Program-made: the position numbers and the translations under genes | From: Bacteroidales bacterium | Lineage (GTDB): Bacteria > Bacteroidota > Bacteroidia > Bacteroidales > ML635J-15 | Direction of reading: 5' to 3' | NCBI GenBank assembly: GCA_017651185.1 | Contig: JAGCDJ010000027.1 | Location: 1 to 64,000 of the forward strand | DNA length: 64,000 bases | Shown here: piece after piece, positions 1 to 8,873 of the stretch | How positions within the stretch are numbered: the stretch's first letter is position 1 | How the letters are laid out: every line of letters starts with the position of its first letter | The notes under the pieces: generated by a model | Database searches by the model: none | Told to the model about the DNA's origin: nothing | Seen by the model: the letters and a program-made list of their open reading frames with translations, nothing else

Positions 1-2448
1 ACAGTAAATTGCGGTGATGACAAGCAAATCACAATTACTCCTGCTAACGACTGCTACAGAATTGCAAGCGTAATGGTTGACGGCGTTGAGGCAATCACCG
101 ACGTTGTTGACGGCGTTTACACATTTGCTAACGTAACTGCACAACACGTTATTACTGCTAGATTCGAGCAGATAACATACTCATTCACAGTAAATGCTGG
201 TGAAAATGGTACAATCACTGCTAACGATGAAATTGGTAATGTAGCAAATTGCGGTGAGGACAAGTCGTTCACAATCGCTGCTAACGAAGGTTACAGCATT
301 GCAAGCGTATTGGTTGATGATGTTAATGTTACCGATGCAGTTATTGCTGCTAACGGTGTTTACACATTCGAAAATGTAACTGCTGACCACACTATCGCTG
401 CAACGTTTGTACAAGTACATACAATTTCTGCGGGAACTGGATTCGGCGGTTCAATAACTCCGGATGGTTTTACAACTGTTCTTGACGGAGAGTCTCAGTC
501 GTTTACAATTGTCCCTGTAAATGAATGTTTTGTCATAAGTCAGGTAATGGTTGATGGTGTTGATGTTACTGATGAAGTAATAGCAAATAATGGCGTTTAC
601 ACATTCGAGAATGTGACAGAAAACCACAATATCGTTGCTAACTTTGATGCAATAACATTGACAATCACAGCAACTGCTGGCGAAGGCGGAACAATTACTC
701 ATAATAGTGATTATGAAAATATTCCGTGTGGTTCAAATGAAACATACACAATTGAAGCAAACGAAGGCTACAGAATTGCAAGCGTAATTGTTGACGCAAC
801 AGAAGATGTTACCGAAACTGTTATTGCTGCTGATGGCGTTTACACATTCACCAATGTTATCGCAGACCACACTATCAATGCTAACTTCGCAGTTAACAAC
901 TACAACTTGACAGTACATTATGTATATGCCGACAACACAACTGCTGCTGCCGACCACACCGAATCGGTTGCATTCGGAGCAGAATATTCGGTTGCTTCTC
1001 CTGCTATCACAGGTTACACTGCCGACCAGTTGACTGTTGCAGGCACAATGCCGGCTCAGGATGTTGACGTAACTGTTACCTACAATATCAACAGCTACAC
1101 CCTTACAATCCACTATGTATATGCAGATGATTCAGAAGCCGCAGAAGATTACACTGCAACTCTTGAATACGGTGCAAGCTACTCGGTTGCTTCGCCTGCT
1201 ATCGACGGCTTCACAGCAGACAGACTTGTAATTGAAGGTACTATGGGAACTGCAGACGTTACCGAAACCGTAACCTACACTGCTAACCCAGTTCCGACAC
1301 ACACCTTGACAATACATTATGTATATGCTGACGACAGCGAAGCTTCAGAAGACCACGTTGAAACCCTCGCAGAAGGTGCAACATACTCAGTTACATCTCC
1401 GGTTATCGACGGCTTCACAGCAGACAGACTGGTTGTTGAAGGTACAATGGGCACTGCAGACGTTACCGAAACCGTAACCTACACTGCTAACCCAGTTCCG
1501 ACACACACTTTGACAATACATTATGTATATGCTGACGACAGCGAAGCTTCAGAAGACCACGTTGAAACACTTGCAGAAGGTGCAACATACTCAGTTACAT
1601 CTCCGGTTATCGACGGCTTCACAGCAGACAGACTTGTAGTTGAAGGTACTATGGGCACTGCAGACGTTACCGAAACCGTAACCTACACAGCAAACCCAGT
1701 TCCGACACACACCCTGACAATACATTATGTATATGCAGAAACCAACGAACCTGCAGCTGATGACTATACCGCAACTCTTGCAGAAGGCGCAGACTACTCG
1801 GTTGCTTCACCTGCTATCGATGGCTTCACAGCAGACAGACTTGTAATTGAAGGTACTATGGGAACAGAAGATGTTACCGAAACCGTAACCTACACTGCAA
1901 ACTCGGTACAGACCTACACAATCACTCTTACCGTCGGTGAACACGGAACCGTTACGGCAACCGATGAAGACGACAATGAAATTGCTATCGTAGATGGTGT
2001 TATCACTGTAAACGATGACGATGACCTGTATCTTGTAATCACTCCTGAAGAAAACTACCAGATTGGTGAACTCATTGTTGATGGTACTCCAGTAGAACTT
2101 GAAGAAGAAGATTTGGCTGGATTTATTTTCCCGATACTTGGTGTTTCTAGCGATATGGCAGTAAGCGTTACATTCGTTCCTGTATCATCAGTTGAAATGT
2201 TCGAGGCAGGTTCGATGGCAGTTTACCCGAACCCGAACAACGGAATGTTCAGCATCGACTTCAGCAACATCGAAGGTGATGCAACCTACGAAATCATCAA
2301 TGCTAACGGCGCAGTTGTTGAAACTCGCGACATCAACGTGATGAACGGTGAAACAATGAACTTCAACCACGACCTCCGCCCAGGTACTTACTTCGTAAGA
2401 ATCATCAACGGCGACAAGGTTTATGTTGAACAGATTGTTGTTGAATAA
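1..2448 (+). CDS. T9SS-secreted repeat adhesin, 5'-truncated (InlB-type and MucBP repeats)
   Basis: The reading frame is open from base 1, so the start lies outside the window; the first ATG (73) is internal. Seen in order: three to four divergent InlB B-repeat-like units (about 1-890, recurring phrases GVYTFENVTADHTI and ANEGYxIASVxVD); five MucBP-like units (about 895-1910, recurring YTLTIHYVYAD... and DGFTADRLVxEGTMGTxDV); one more divergent unit (1915-2180); and a C-terminal T9SS type A sorting domain (about 2190-2448, YPNPNNGMFSID... then GTYFVRIINGDKV). Three successive MucBP units repeat with an exact 204-bp (68-residue) period. From family knowledge, such repeats build extended stalks on surface proteins, and the C-terminal domain directs export across the outer membrane and anchoring. 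The adhesin role is inferred; no catalytic domain is visible in the part present. A clear terminator follows the stop codon. Confidence 0.85.
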   Translation, partial: TVNCGDDKQITITPANDCYRIASVMVDGVEAITDVVDGVYTFANVTAQHVITARFEQITYSFTVNAGENGTITANDEIGNVANCGEDKSFTIAANEGYSIASVLVDDVNVTDAVIAANGVYTFENVTADHTIAATFVQVHTISAGTGFGGSITPDGFTTVLDGESQSFTIVPVNECFVISQVMVDGVDVTDEVIANNGVYTFENVTENHNIVANFDAITLTITATAGEGGTITHNSDYENIPCGSNETYTIEANEGYRIASVIVDATEDVTETVIAADGVYTFTNVIADHTINANFAVNNYNLTVHYVYADNTTAAADHTESVAFGAEYSVASPAITGYTADQLTVAGTMPAQDVDVTVTYNINSYTLTIHYVYADDSEAAEDYTATLEYGASYSVASPAIDGFTADRLVIEGTMGTADVTETVTYTANPVPTHTLTIHYVYADDSEASEDHVETLAEGATYSVTSPVIDGFTADRLVVEGTMGTADVTETVTYTANPVPTHTLTIHYVYADDSEASEDHVETLAEGATYSVTSPVIDGFTADRLVVEGTMGTADVTETVTYTANPVPTHTLTIHYVYAETNEPAADDYTATLAEGADYSVASPAIDGFTADRLVIEGTMGTEDVTETVTYTANSVQTYTITLTVGEHGTVTATDEDDNEIAIVDGVITVNDDDDLYLVITPEENYQIGELIVDGTPVELEEEDLAGFIFPILGVSSDMAVSVTFVPVSSVEMFEAGSMAVYPNPNNGMFSIDFSNIEGDATYEIINANGAVVETRDINVMNGETMNFNHDLRPGTYFVRIINGDKVYVEQIVVE
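1297..1908 (+). repeat. Tandem 204-bp in-frame repeats (MucBP units)
   Basis: Units begin at 1297, 1501 and 1705. The first two differ at only a handful of positions over 204 bp, the third is more diverged, and an older unit begins near 1093. The period is a multiple of three, so copy number can change without breaking the frame. Confidence 0.85.
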
Positions 2449-2467
2449 TCAATGCAATCAAAAATAG

Positions 2468-2498
2468 AAAAGGCTGCTTTCGGGCAGCCTTTTTATTT
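2468..2498 (+). terminator. Rho-independent terminator after the adhesin gene
   Basis: Stem AGGCTGC (2471-2477) pairs with GCAGCCT (2484-2490) across a 6-base loop and runs into TTTTTATTTTT. It lies 22 bases after the adhesin stop codon. Confidence 0.9.
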
Positions 2499-2628
2499 TT
2501 GTTTCTATGTTTGATGGTTTCTATGTTTCTGATTGTTCAGAGGTATTGCTTCGCAATGTTTTAATAAGGGGTATTCAGTTTGCTGGCTTACAGCAGCTTT
2601 GCTTTTCACCTGCAAACCTGTTGCCTTT

Positions 2629-3318
2629 TTATCCAAAGCAACTAAACCTCTTTAGCATATCCATGTCGAGGATAATGATTTCTTTTCTGTCAACCGAAAT
2701 AGCATTTGCAAATTTCAACTCGGCAAGTATGCGCACTATGTTTTCGGTTGCAAGTCCCGATAATTCGGCAATGTCGCGACGAGTAATGACTGGCGGTATT
2801 ACATCGCTCTCAAAAATCTTTTCGGACAAATATATGAGCGAATCGCAAACCTTGCTTAACGACTGCTTGTTTGAGATGCTGTTAAGGCGGTCGTATAGAT
2901 TTTGTAACGAATTTGAGTACATTTTTATGATTTCTGAAGCGAATTTATTGTTTGTCCTAATAATATCATCAAAGACAGTTCGCTCCACCAAACAAACTTT
3001 CGACTGCATAATTGCTTGGCAACCAAAATGATAATGATTATCACCATACAGACATGAAAGTCCAATTATGCTGAATGGCTTTGTAATTTTGAAAACTGTA
3101 TTCTTAAAATGTATGTTCTCGACAAATGATTTCAGCCATCCTTCCTTCAAAATCATAATATAGGAAGCAAATGAACCTTGTTTGCACACATTTTCTCCCT
3201 TTTTGAACTCAATTTCGGTGTTTGTTACAGTTTTTATTTCGGATGCGCTGAGACCCAATTTTTTCAAAAAATCAACCAATTTTTTATTATTTTCGTCGTC
3301 TGGCGAGAATATCTTCAT
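2629..3318 (-). CDS. Crp/Fnr-family transcriptional regulator
   Basis: 229 residues. N-terminal cyclic-nucleotide-binding-like beta-roll (about residues 25-125, with the usual phrase FKKGENVCKQGS) and a C-terminal winged helix-turn-helix (about 165-215, VITRRDIAELSGLATENIVR). The recognition helix keeps a Glu and an Arg four residues apart (ATENIVR), the pair that in FNR/CRP reads the TTGA half-site. No N-terminal cysteine cluster of the E. coli FNR kind is present (Cys is scattered), so an Fe-S oxygen sensor of that type is not supported; the ligand is unknown. A perfect TTGAT-N4-ATCAA site lies 76 bases upstream of its start codon, between it and the divergent gdhA, which suggests autoregulation and possibly control of gdhA. 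Both control points are inference. Confidence 0.9.
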   Translation of the reverse strand: MKIFSPDDENNKKLVDFLKKLGLSASEIKTVTNTEIEFKKGENVCKQGSFASYIMILKEGWLKSFVENIHFKNTVFKITKPFSIIGLSCLYGDNHYHFGCQAIMQSKVCLVERTVFDDIIRTNNKFASEIIKMYSNSLQNLYDRLNSISNKQSLSKVCDSLIYLSEKIFESDVIPPVITRRDIAELSGLATENIVRILAELKFANAISVDRKEIIILDMDMLKRFSCFG

Positions 3319-3324
3319 AATATA

Positions 3325-3346
3325 ATTGTTTAGTTCCTAAATCAAT
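3325..3346. promoter_or_regulatory. Imperfect palindrome in the regulator leader
   Basis: ATTGTTTAG-TTC-CTAAATCAAT sits 6 bases before the regulator start codon. The arms match except for one extra base. It could be a second operator or an RNA hairpin in the 5' leader; weak evidence. Confidence 0.3.
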
Positions 3347-3379
3347 ATGTTCAAAAAATTATAATATTTACTTTGCTCG

Positions 3380-3387
3380 CAAAAATA
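3380..3387 (-). promoter_or_regulatory. Bacteroidota -7 box (TATTTTTG) of the Crp/Fnr gene
   Basis: The minus strand reads TATTTTTG, matching TAnnTTTG. The FNR-type palindrome lies immediately upstream, centred about 18 bases from the box, where a bound regulator would overlap the -33 region and repress. Confidence 0.5.
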
Positions 3388-3393
3388 CACAAA

Positions 3394-3409
3394 ATTGATA
3401 ATTATCAAT
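3394..3409. promoter_or_regulatory. Perfect FNR/Crp-type operator palindrome
   Basis: The 16-bp sequence ATTGATAATTATCAAT is fully self-complementary and contains TTGAT-N4-ATCAA, the textbook FNR-class consensus. It stands between the divergent Crp/Fnr-type regulator and gdhA. The regulator at 2629-3318 is the natural candidate to bind it. Confidence 0.65.
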
Positions 3410-3484
3410 AATTATTTTGACATTTATCGGTTAAAAATATGATAAAAATTCGTGGTTTTGTAATTCGGTATGAAAGTAAAGCAT

Positions 3485-3492
3485 TAACTTTG
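3485..3492 (+). promoter_or_regulatory. Bacteroidota -7 box (TAACTTTG) of gdhA
   Basis: TAACTTTG matches TAnnTTTG and lies 43 bases before the gdhA start codon. A TTTG at 3457-3460 could serve as the -33 element, although the 24-base gap is longer than the usual 19-21. Confidence 0.55.
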
Positions 3493-3535
3493 GGACACAA
3501 AAATTTAAATAATTTAAACTTTAAAAGTAAATATT

Positions 3536-4879
3536 ATGAAAGTACAGAGTATCATGTCGGGTTTGAAGAAGAAACACCCGGGAGAAAAAGAGTATTTGCA
3601 AGCAGTACAGGAAGTATTGGAAACCATCGAAGAAGTTTACAACCAGCATCCTGAATTCGAACAGGCAAAGATCGTTGAACGTTTGGTTGAACCAGACCGC
3701 ATCTTTAAGTTCAGAGTTACTTGGGTTGACGACAAGAAGAGGGTTCAGAACAACATCGGTTACCGCGTGCAGTTCAACTCAGCATTAGGCCCATACAAAG
3801 GTGGTCTCCGTTTCCATCCGGCAGTTAACGAATCAATGTTGAAATTCTTAGGTTTCGAACAGATATTCAAGAACTCATTGACCAACCTTCCATTAGGTGG
3901 TGCAAAGGGTGGTGCTGATTTCGATCCAACAGGAAAGTCGGATGCTGAAATCATGCGTTTCTGCCAGGCTTTCATGTACGAACTCTGGAGAAACATCGGT
4001 GCTGACCTCGATTCACCTGCTGGTGACGTTGGTGTTGGTGGCCGTGAAATAGGTTACCTCTATGGTGCATACAAGAAATTGGCTCGCGAACACAGCACAG
4101 GCGCTTTGACAGGTAAGAGCTATGGCTGGGGTGGTTCTTTGATCCGTCCAGAAGCTACAGGTTTCGGCGCAATGTACTATGTTGAAAGAATGGTAAAGCA
4201 GAACAAGGACAAGATGGAAGGCAAGAAGATTGCTCTCTCAGGTTTCGGTAACGTAGCTTGGGGTGCTGCAACTAAGGCTGTAGAACTCGGCGCAAAGGTT
4301 GTTGCTATTTCTGGTCCTGATGGCGTTTGCGAAATCAAGAACGGTATCACAAAGGAAATGATCGACTATATGCTCGATATGCGTGCTTCAAACCGCAACA
4401 AGGTTGAAGATATGGCAGTTAAGTTCCCGAAGGAAGCTAAGTTCACTGCTAAGGCAAAGGCTTGGTCAGTAAAGTGCGATATCGCATGCCCATCTGCATT
4501 CCAGAACGAATTGAGCGAAGAAGATGCTAACATGTTGATGAAGAACGGCGTTAAGTATGTTGCTGAAATCTCCAACATGGGTTGCCAGCCAGGTGCTATC
4601 GCAGCATTCCAGGCAAAGGGTATTCCATTTGCTCCAGGTAAAGCTGTAAACGCTGGTGGTGTTGCTACTTCAGGTCTCGAAATCTGCCAGAACGCAGGTC
4701 ACATCAACTGGACTGCTGAAGAAGTTGACGCTAAGTTGCACAAGATCATGAACGACATCTTCGACATGTGTGTTGAATATGGTAAGGAAAAAGGCGGTAA
4801 GATCAACTACGTAAAGGGTGCTAACATCGCTGGTTTCATGAGAGTTGCAAAGGCTATGATGGCTCAGGGTGTTATCTAA
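3536..4879 (+). CDS. gdhA: NAD(P)-dependent glutamate dehydrogenase
   Basis: 447 residues, the usual length of the hexameric bacterial enzyme. It interconverts 2-oxoglutarate plus ammonium with glutamate in the cytoplasm, the main nitrogen entry or amino-acid fermentation step in Bacteroidales. Visible motifs: substrate-binding KGGLRFHP (residues 88-95), catalytic Lys124 in LPLGGAKGGADFDP, the glycine-rich PAGDVGVGGREIGYLYG, and the Rossmann dinucleotide site ALSGFGNVAWGAA. The start at 3536 is favoured by position and family length; MSGLKKKHPG six residues later is an alternative. It has its own promoter and terminator and therefore looks monocistronic. Coenzyme preference cannot be settled by eye. 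Confidence 0.97.
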   Translation: MKVQSIMSGLKKKHPGEKEYLQAVQEVLETIEEVYNQHPEFEQAKIVERLVEPDRIFKFRVTWVDDKKRVQNNIGYRVQFNSALGPYKGGLRFHPAVNESMLKFLGFEQIFKNSLTNLPLGGAKGGADFDPTGKSDAEIMRFCQAFMYELWRNIGADLDSPAGDVGVGGREIGYLYGAYKKLAREHSTGALTGKSYGWGGSLIRPEATGFGAMYYVERMVKQNKDKMEGKKIALSGFGNVAWGAATKAVELGAKVVAISGPDGVCEIKNGITKEMIDYMLDMRASNRNKVEDMAVKFPKEAKFTAKAKAWSVKCDIACPSAFQNELSEEDANMLMKNGVKYVAEISNMGCQPGAIAAFQAKGIPFAPGKAVNAGGVATSGLEICQNAGHINWTAEEVDAKLHKIMNDIFDMCVEYGKEKGGKINYVKGANIAGFMRVAKAMMAQGVI

Positions 4880-4901
4880 TAGATAATCCAACTCAAATTA
4901 T

Positions 4902-4932
4902 AAAGGCTCGCTTTTATGCGGGCCTTTTTTAT
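4902..4932 (+). terminator. Rho-independent terminator after gdhA
   Basis: AAAGGCTCGC (4903-4912 region) pairs with GCGGGCCTTT across a TTTTAT-type loop and is followed by a T-run. It lies about 25 bases after the gdhA stop codon. Confidence 0.88.
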
Positions 4933-4955
4933 ATCGTATTGCTGTATTCTTAAAA

Positions 4956-5318
4956 TCAGGGCAAAGACCTATAAATGAAATCCAAGTCCCCGTACCTTAG
5001 CACCATCATCTTGCGCGAAAGGTCTGCAATCTTGAAAGTATTGGAATTAATCTTCAAATAGTCACAATCATCTAATGCCCATTTTCCGCAAATTGTGTCT
5101 CCATCTTTTACTTTAATAAAAGTACCATCGTCTTTGAAGTCACATATTTCTGGGATAATATCAAACTCTCGGTTTATTGAATAATCGACATAACTTTCAA
5201 GTTTCCATGTACTACTAGCAATTAGCTTTATTTTGCTACTGAACGAACATCCATTGCCACAAGACTGGACAGACATAGCAAAAATGAGGGTCAATATAAG
5301 GACATACAAATTCCGCAT
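4956..5318 (-). CDS. Small lipoprotein, lipocalin-like fold possible
   Basis: 120 residues. The signal peptide ends in a lipobox, SVQSC, with Cys20 as the likely lipidated residue, so the protein should be a periplasm-facing or surface lipoprotein. The rest (STWKLESYVDY..., DDGTFIKVKDGDTICGKWALDD) resembles the beta-hairpin series of Bacteroidota lipocalin-like proteins, in which a W-x-L-E opening and a GxW core are common; this resemblance is by eye only. The start codon lies 3 bases after the stop of the large lamin-tail protein upstream, so the two are almost certainly one transcript. Function unknown; it may be an accessory to that secreted protein. Confidence 0.8.
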   Translation of the reverse strand: MRNLYVLILTLIFAMSVQSCGNGCSFSSKIKLIASSTWKLESYVDYSINREFDIIPEICDFKDDGTFIKVKDGDTICGKWALDDCDYLKINSNTFKIADLSRKMMVLRYGDLDFIYRSLP

Positions 5319-5321
5319 TAC

Positions 5322-8300
5322 CTAATCTATACGCGAATTGATTGATACAACATGCTTCTCGACTATTTTCTTGCCTTCCAAGTTGAAAAGTTCCACATAC
5401 ACCACATATATGCCTGGAGGACAAAGACGATTCTTGTCATCAAGACCGTCCCACACGATATTTCCAGTAGAACCAAGCGACCTATTATTTACAAGCGACC
5501 TCACAAGGCGCCCGTTTGACGAGAAAACAACAATTGTACCGCTATAACCTGCAACGTCAAGATTGTAAAGAATCTCAAGATAATCGTCATAGCCGTCGTT
5601 GTCGGGCGAGAACACCTCACTGCTCAAGGTTATCTGCGATTCTGCTTCAATAACATCGTGATATTGCGAATTAATATAACCCGGCGTTGCAAAACCTGCA
5701 TCCTGCGCAGCCGAATGCCAGTTGCTTTCCTCTGAAGCAGGTACGTCGTAGTTTATACGTTCAAGCGAAACACCGTCCTGCGAACTTAGCAACTTAAAAT
5801 GTTGATACTTATTGTAACTAACAATATCTATTGTATCGAACGAACGTCCAGTAATTATAATAGTTCCCTTATCATCGGGCATCGACGGCATCTTCGAAAT
5901 CTTGTAAAGATTTTCAGGAATCTCGATTGTATAGTGGTTGTAAAGGTCGTCAATGTCGGTGCTAAACGCACAATATTCCTTTGGGAGCATCAAACGGCTA
6001 ATATTGGTAATCTGGTACGAATCCTTAACAGAACCATCATCGTTGGTGTTCGAAATCCACAAATCCTTCAAGTCAATAACCTTGTTTGAACGATTGTACA
6101 ACTCAACGAAATCACTTCCGCCAGAATATGGATTGAAAAGCAGTTCATTTATAGCCAAGTCGTCACGCACCGGTTTCTCCCCTATTCCAAACCTTATTTG
6201 AGTATTGACTTCTACGTTGTTTCCACTGCAATCGGCAATATTTTCGCTGACATTTAGCATATAAACATTGCCAATCTGGAATTCGGCATTAAATTTTATT
6301 TTTACAATAGTAAGTTGCGGCTCTACAATCTTTACAAATGTTGGATTTCCAAATTCCTCAACACTGAAATTCTCAACCTTTACCATTTCGGGCGGCAGAA
6401 CTTCGCTGAAATATACAATCAGTGTATCATTTACAATCTCTGCATCAGTTGGATACGGCAATATTCTATCTGGATTTGTTGCATTGACAGAGTTTTGCGT
6501 TCCTGGAGTACCTCCGCGACTATCGAGAGTGGAACGCCAGTTTTCTGCTCCACCACAAGGATTACTTAGGTCAACCATTTCGAGCGAATAACCGCCTTGC
6601 GCCTTGAAATTGTCATCGTGCCACGATGACGAGAATGTAAGTGTGTGGATTATATTTTCGTTCTTGTCGTACAGCGAAATTGTTGTACCTCCTTGTGCAA
6701 ATGCTGGGAAAGCATCCACCCCAACAACATTTTCATAACCTTCGAAAAGGAAGGCATTGTCGGAACTTGTTAGCAATAGATACGATTGCGCATTTATGAT
6801 TACCGATGGCAATGGCTTGGTTGTAGAACCTAGCGCGATTTTCCATCCCGACAAACTTACTGCATTGTCGCTGCGGTTGTAAATCTCCACATACTTAGCA
6901 TCGGGCAAACCAACAACTGGCGACGGCTTCGACATTATCTCGCTCACAACTATTGTATTGAATGCAACTGGCACGGTCGAGAACTGCAAGGTTTGTCTTT
7001 CCATCACGTTTCCGCAAAGGTCTGCGATGTTTTCAACGGTAAGGTTGTATATGCGATTCTGCTCGAACGACACGCCAAACATAAGCACTAGCAAATTGGA
7101 ATTATCAGGATCCATTCCTGCGTAAACTGGATTTCCGTAATCGTTGTCGAGCAAAAAATTGTCAAGCGAAATCGTCGCAGTATCAATGGTTTCTGAAAAT
7201 GTCAAGTGCAATTCGTTTGCCGAATTTATGCTTATATCCATAATCGTTGGCGCTGTTTCGTCAACATTTTGACCATAAATGGAATTCTGGAAGCCGGGAG
7301 TTCCACCGTTCTCGTTTTCGGATGCACGCCAGTTGGTCGATTGTTCGCAACGGTTGTTTGGGTCGATACGTTCCAACGACCAGCCGCCATCTTTCTTACT
7401 TGCATTTTTGTACCATGCAGAAGAATATGTAATCTTGTCAACTTCAGTCATATACTCATTGTATAGAGTAATGGTTGTCCCACCATTGGTAAGTGCTGTT
7501 GTCGCCAAACTCAATGTCAAAATATTGCTAATGTCGTAGAACAATGTATCGTTTCCTGCACGACAAATAACAACATATTCCGAAGGATACAACGTATAAG
7601 CGTCGAGAAGTTTCGAAGTGCTTCCTATTTTCAAAGTCCAACCTTCAAGGTTTATTGCATCGGGCGAATTGTTGTAAAGTTCAATGTATTCGCTTTCGGG
7701 CAGACCGACGACTGGTGTCGGGTCGGCCATAATCTCGTTGATTACCACGGAACCAGTTCCAGCAGCCACAAATGTCATCTGCGTGGTGGAAGTTGCCATT
7801 GTATTTCCTTCGCTGTCGGACAAACCACTGTATGTCAATGTGTAAGTTGTTCCGCTTGTGAAACTATTGGCGAAGTTCAGAACTATCTTTCTAGCGTCGC
7901 CTTCCTGCAAAGCAACCGAGGTTGCCTGTCCAATGCCATTATCCATGCTGAAATTTGATGCACTTATGCTTTCCTCGTCGATTTCCTCATCGAACGAGAG
8001 CAGAATGCTGTTTTCGCTGGTGAAGCGAGCTGAAACCAATGCAGGGGGCTCTGTGTCAACCATATATGTTCCCGAAACGGAAATATCGTCGAACCACATT
8101 TTTGCAGCATTCGTGACCGTATATTTGCAGGCAAGGCCAAAATACCTTGATGCCGAGTATGTCAAATCGGTAGTTTCGCCTTCGAGGGTGTATGTTCCCT
8201 CGTTGTTTATGTCGGTATAAAGTTTCCACTCGCCATCAGCAGTGCGTGTAACCTTGATTTTGAAAGTGTTGGATGTGCCAAGCGTAAGTGCGCGACCATC

Positions 8301-8720
8301 AATGATTTTGTTTGACGATGAGGCATTTTTGCGATACAGGCATACATTGTCGGTAGTAGAAACCCCGCACACCCTGACGAAATAGCCGGCAGTACACGAA
8401 AACGGATTGGCATTGTCGGAAACTATATAGACATCGCAGAAGTTGTTGGAGGAAGGATTGAAGGCATATCTTACTGTGAAAATCCACTCGGCGCCATCGA
8501 TTGCATGGCATTCGGTTGATAGCATTGCTGTGGAAGCCTCAGAATCGTTGAGTTGGAGCTCTCCGCCATTGACTTGAAACTTAGTGGTTTCGCCAGTCCA
8601 TTGCGGATTTGCGGTGAAATCGCCATCCGAAAAATCGTCGGTAAAGCCACCGTTGACCTGGGCGTTAGCCAGCGATACCGAGAAAAGTAAAATCGCAAAT
8701 GCAAATATCTTGAAATACAT
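5322..8720 (-). CDS. Lamin-tail-domain T9SS protein with alternating Ig-like (Big_5) domains
   Basis: About 1132 residues from the start chosen at 8720, where MYFKIFAFAILLFSVSLANAQ forms a clean signal peptide; the frame is open to an ATG at 8768, but that would put 16 polar residues in front. Seen in order: an N-terminal jelly-roll-like region (about 25-215); then three pairs of SbsA/Big_5-like Ig domain plus lamin-tail domain, the lamin-tail parts starting near residues 320, 587 and 852 (INEIMADPTPVVGLPESEYIEL and kin); then a CHU_C/gliding-associated C-terminal module (SPDNDGYDDYLEI..., about 1027 to the end). Lamin-tail domains in bacteria occur in secreted nucleases and surface proteins; no nuclease domain is present here. 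Likely exported by T9SS and surface-attached. The lipoprotein gene follows 3 bases downstream. Confidence 0.88.
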   Translation of the reverse strand: MYFKIFAFAILLFSVSLANAQVNGGFTDDFSDGDFTANPQWTGETTKFQVNGGELQLNDSEASTAMLSTECHAIDGAEWIFTVRYAFNPSSNNFCDVYIVSDNANPFSCTAGYFVRVCGVSTTDNVCLYRKNASSSNKIIDGRALTLGTSNTFKIKVTRTADGEWKLYTDINNEGTYTLEGETTDLTYSASRYFGLACKYTVTNAAKMWFDDISVSGTYMVDTEPPALVSARFTSENSILLSFDEEIDEESISASNFSMDNGIGQATSVALQEGDARKIVLNFANSFTSGTTYTLTYSGLSDSEGNTMATSTTQMTFVAAGTGSVVINEIMADPTPVVGLPESEYIELYNNSPDAINLEGWTLKIGSTSKLLDAYTLYPSEYVVICRAGNDTLFYDISNILTLSLATTALTNGGTTITLYNEYMTEVDKITYSSAWYKNASKKDGGWSLERIDPNNRCEQSTNWRASENENGGTPGFQNSIYGQNVDETAPTIMDISINSANELHLTFSETIDTATISLDNFLLDNDYGNPVYAGMDPDNSNLLVLMFGVSFEQNRIYNLTVENIADLCGNVMERQTLQFSTVPVAFNTIVVSEIMSKPSPVVGLPDAKYVEIYNRSDNAVSLSGWKIALGSTTKPLPSVIINAQSYLLLTSSDNAFLFEGYENVVGVDAFPAFAQGGTTISLYDKNENIIHTLTFSSSWHDDNFKAQGGYSLEMVDLSNPCGGAENWRSTLDSRGGTPGTQNSVNATNPDRILPYPTDAEIVNDTLIVYFSEVLPPEMVKVENFSVEEFGNPTFVKIVEPQLTIVKIKFNAEFQIGNVYMLNVSENIADCSGNNVEVNTQIRFGIGEKPVRDDLAINELLFNPYSGGSDFVELYNRSNKVIDLKDLWISNTNDDGSVKDSYQITNISRLMLPKEYCAFSTDIDDLYNHYTIEIPENLYKISKMPSMPDDKGTIIITGRSFDTIDIVSYNKYQHFKLLSSQDGVSLERINYDVPASEESNWHSAAQDAGFATPGYINSQYHDVIEAESQITLSSEVFSPDNDGYDDYLEILYNLDVAGYSGTIVVFSSNGRLVRSLVNNRSLGSTGNIVWDGLDDKNRLCPPGIYVVYVELFNLEGKKIVEKHVVSINSRID

Positions 8721-8742
8721 TAGTCTAACATTTAACAAATTG

Positions 8743-8750
8743 CAAAAGTA
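8743..8750 (-). promoter_or_regulatory. -7 box (TACTTTTG) of the lamin-tail operon
   Basis: The minus strand reads TACTTTTG 22 bases before the chosen start at 8720. A transcript starting just downstream would exclude the ATG at 8768, which supports the shorter gene model. Confidence 0.5.
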
Positions 8751-8827
8751 ACCAAAATTTCTATTCATAAGCCATTTTCATCAAATTGTCAATTTTCTAT
8801 GTTACAAATATTTCTTAAAAATTAATT

Positions 8828-8857
8828 TTTGTCGGTATAAATAAAATATTATATTTG
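8828..8857 (+). promoter_or_regulatory. Promoter with -33 TTTG and -7 TATATTTG
   Basis: TTTG (8828-8831), an 18-base spacer, then TATATTTG (8850-8857), 16 bases before the start codon of the lipoprotein at 8874. One of the cleanest Bacteroidota promoters in the window. Confidence 0.65.
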
Positions 8858-8873
8858 CCGAAAAATAAATCTC

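Noticed and set aside
733-1113. Minus-strand open frame of 126 codons within the adhesin gene
   Set aside because: Cys/Val-rich antisense shadow of the repeat-coding frame; no signal, motif or promoter.
1093-1908. Tandem repeats considered as a CRISPR array
   Set aside because: The period is 204 bp, in frame, with no spacer/repeat alternation; it encodes protein domains.
2507-3031. Plus-strand open frame of 174 codons over the Crp/Fnr gene
   Set aside because: Antisense to a clear Crp/Fnr gene and its translation has no domain features; starts in a terminator region.
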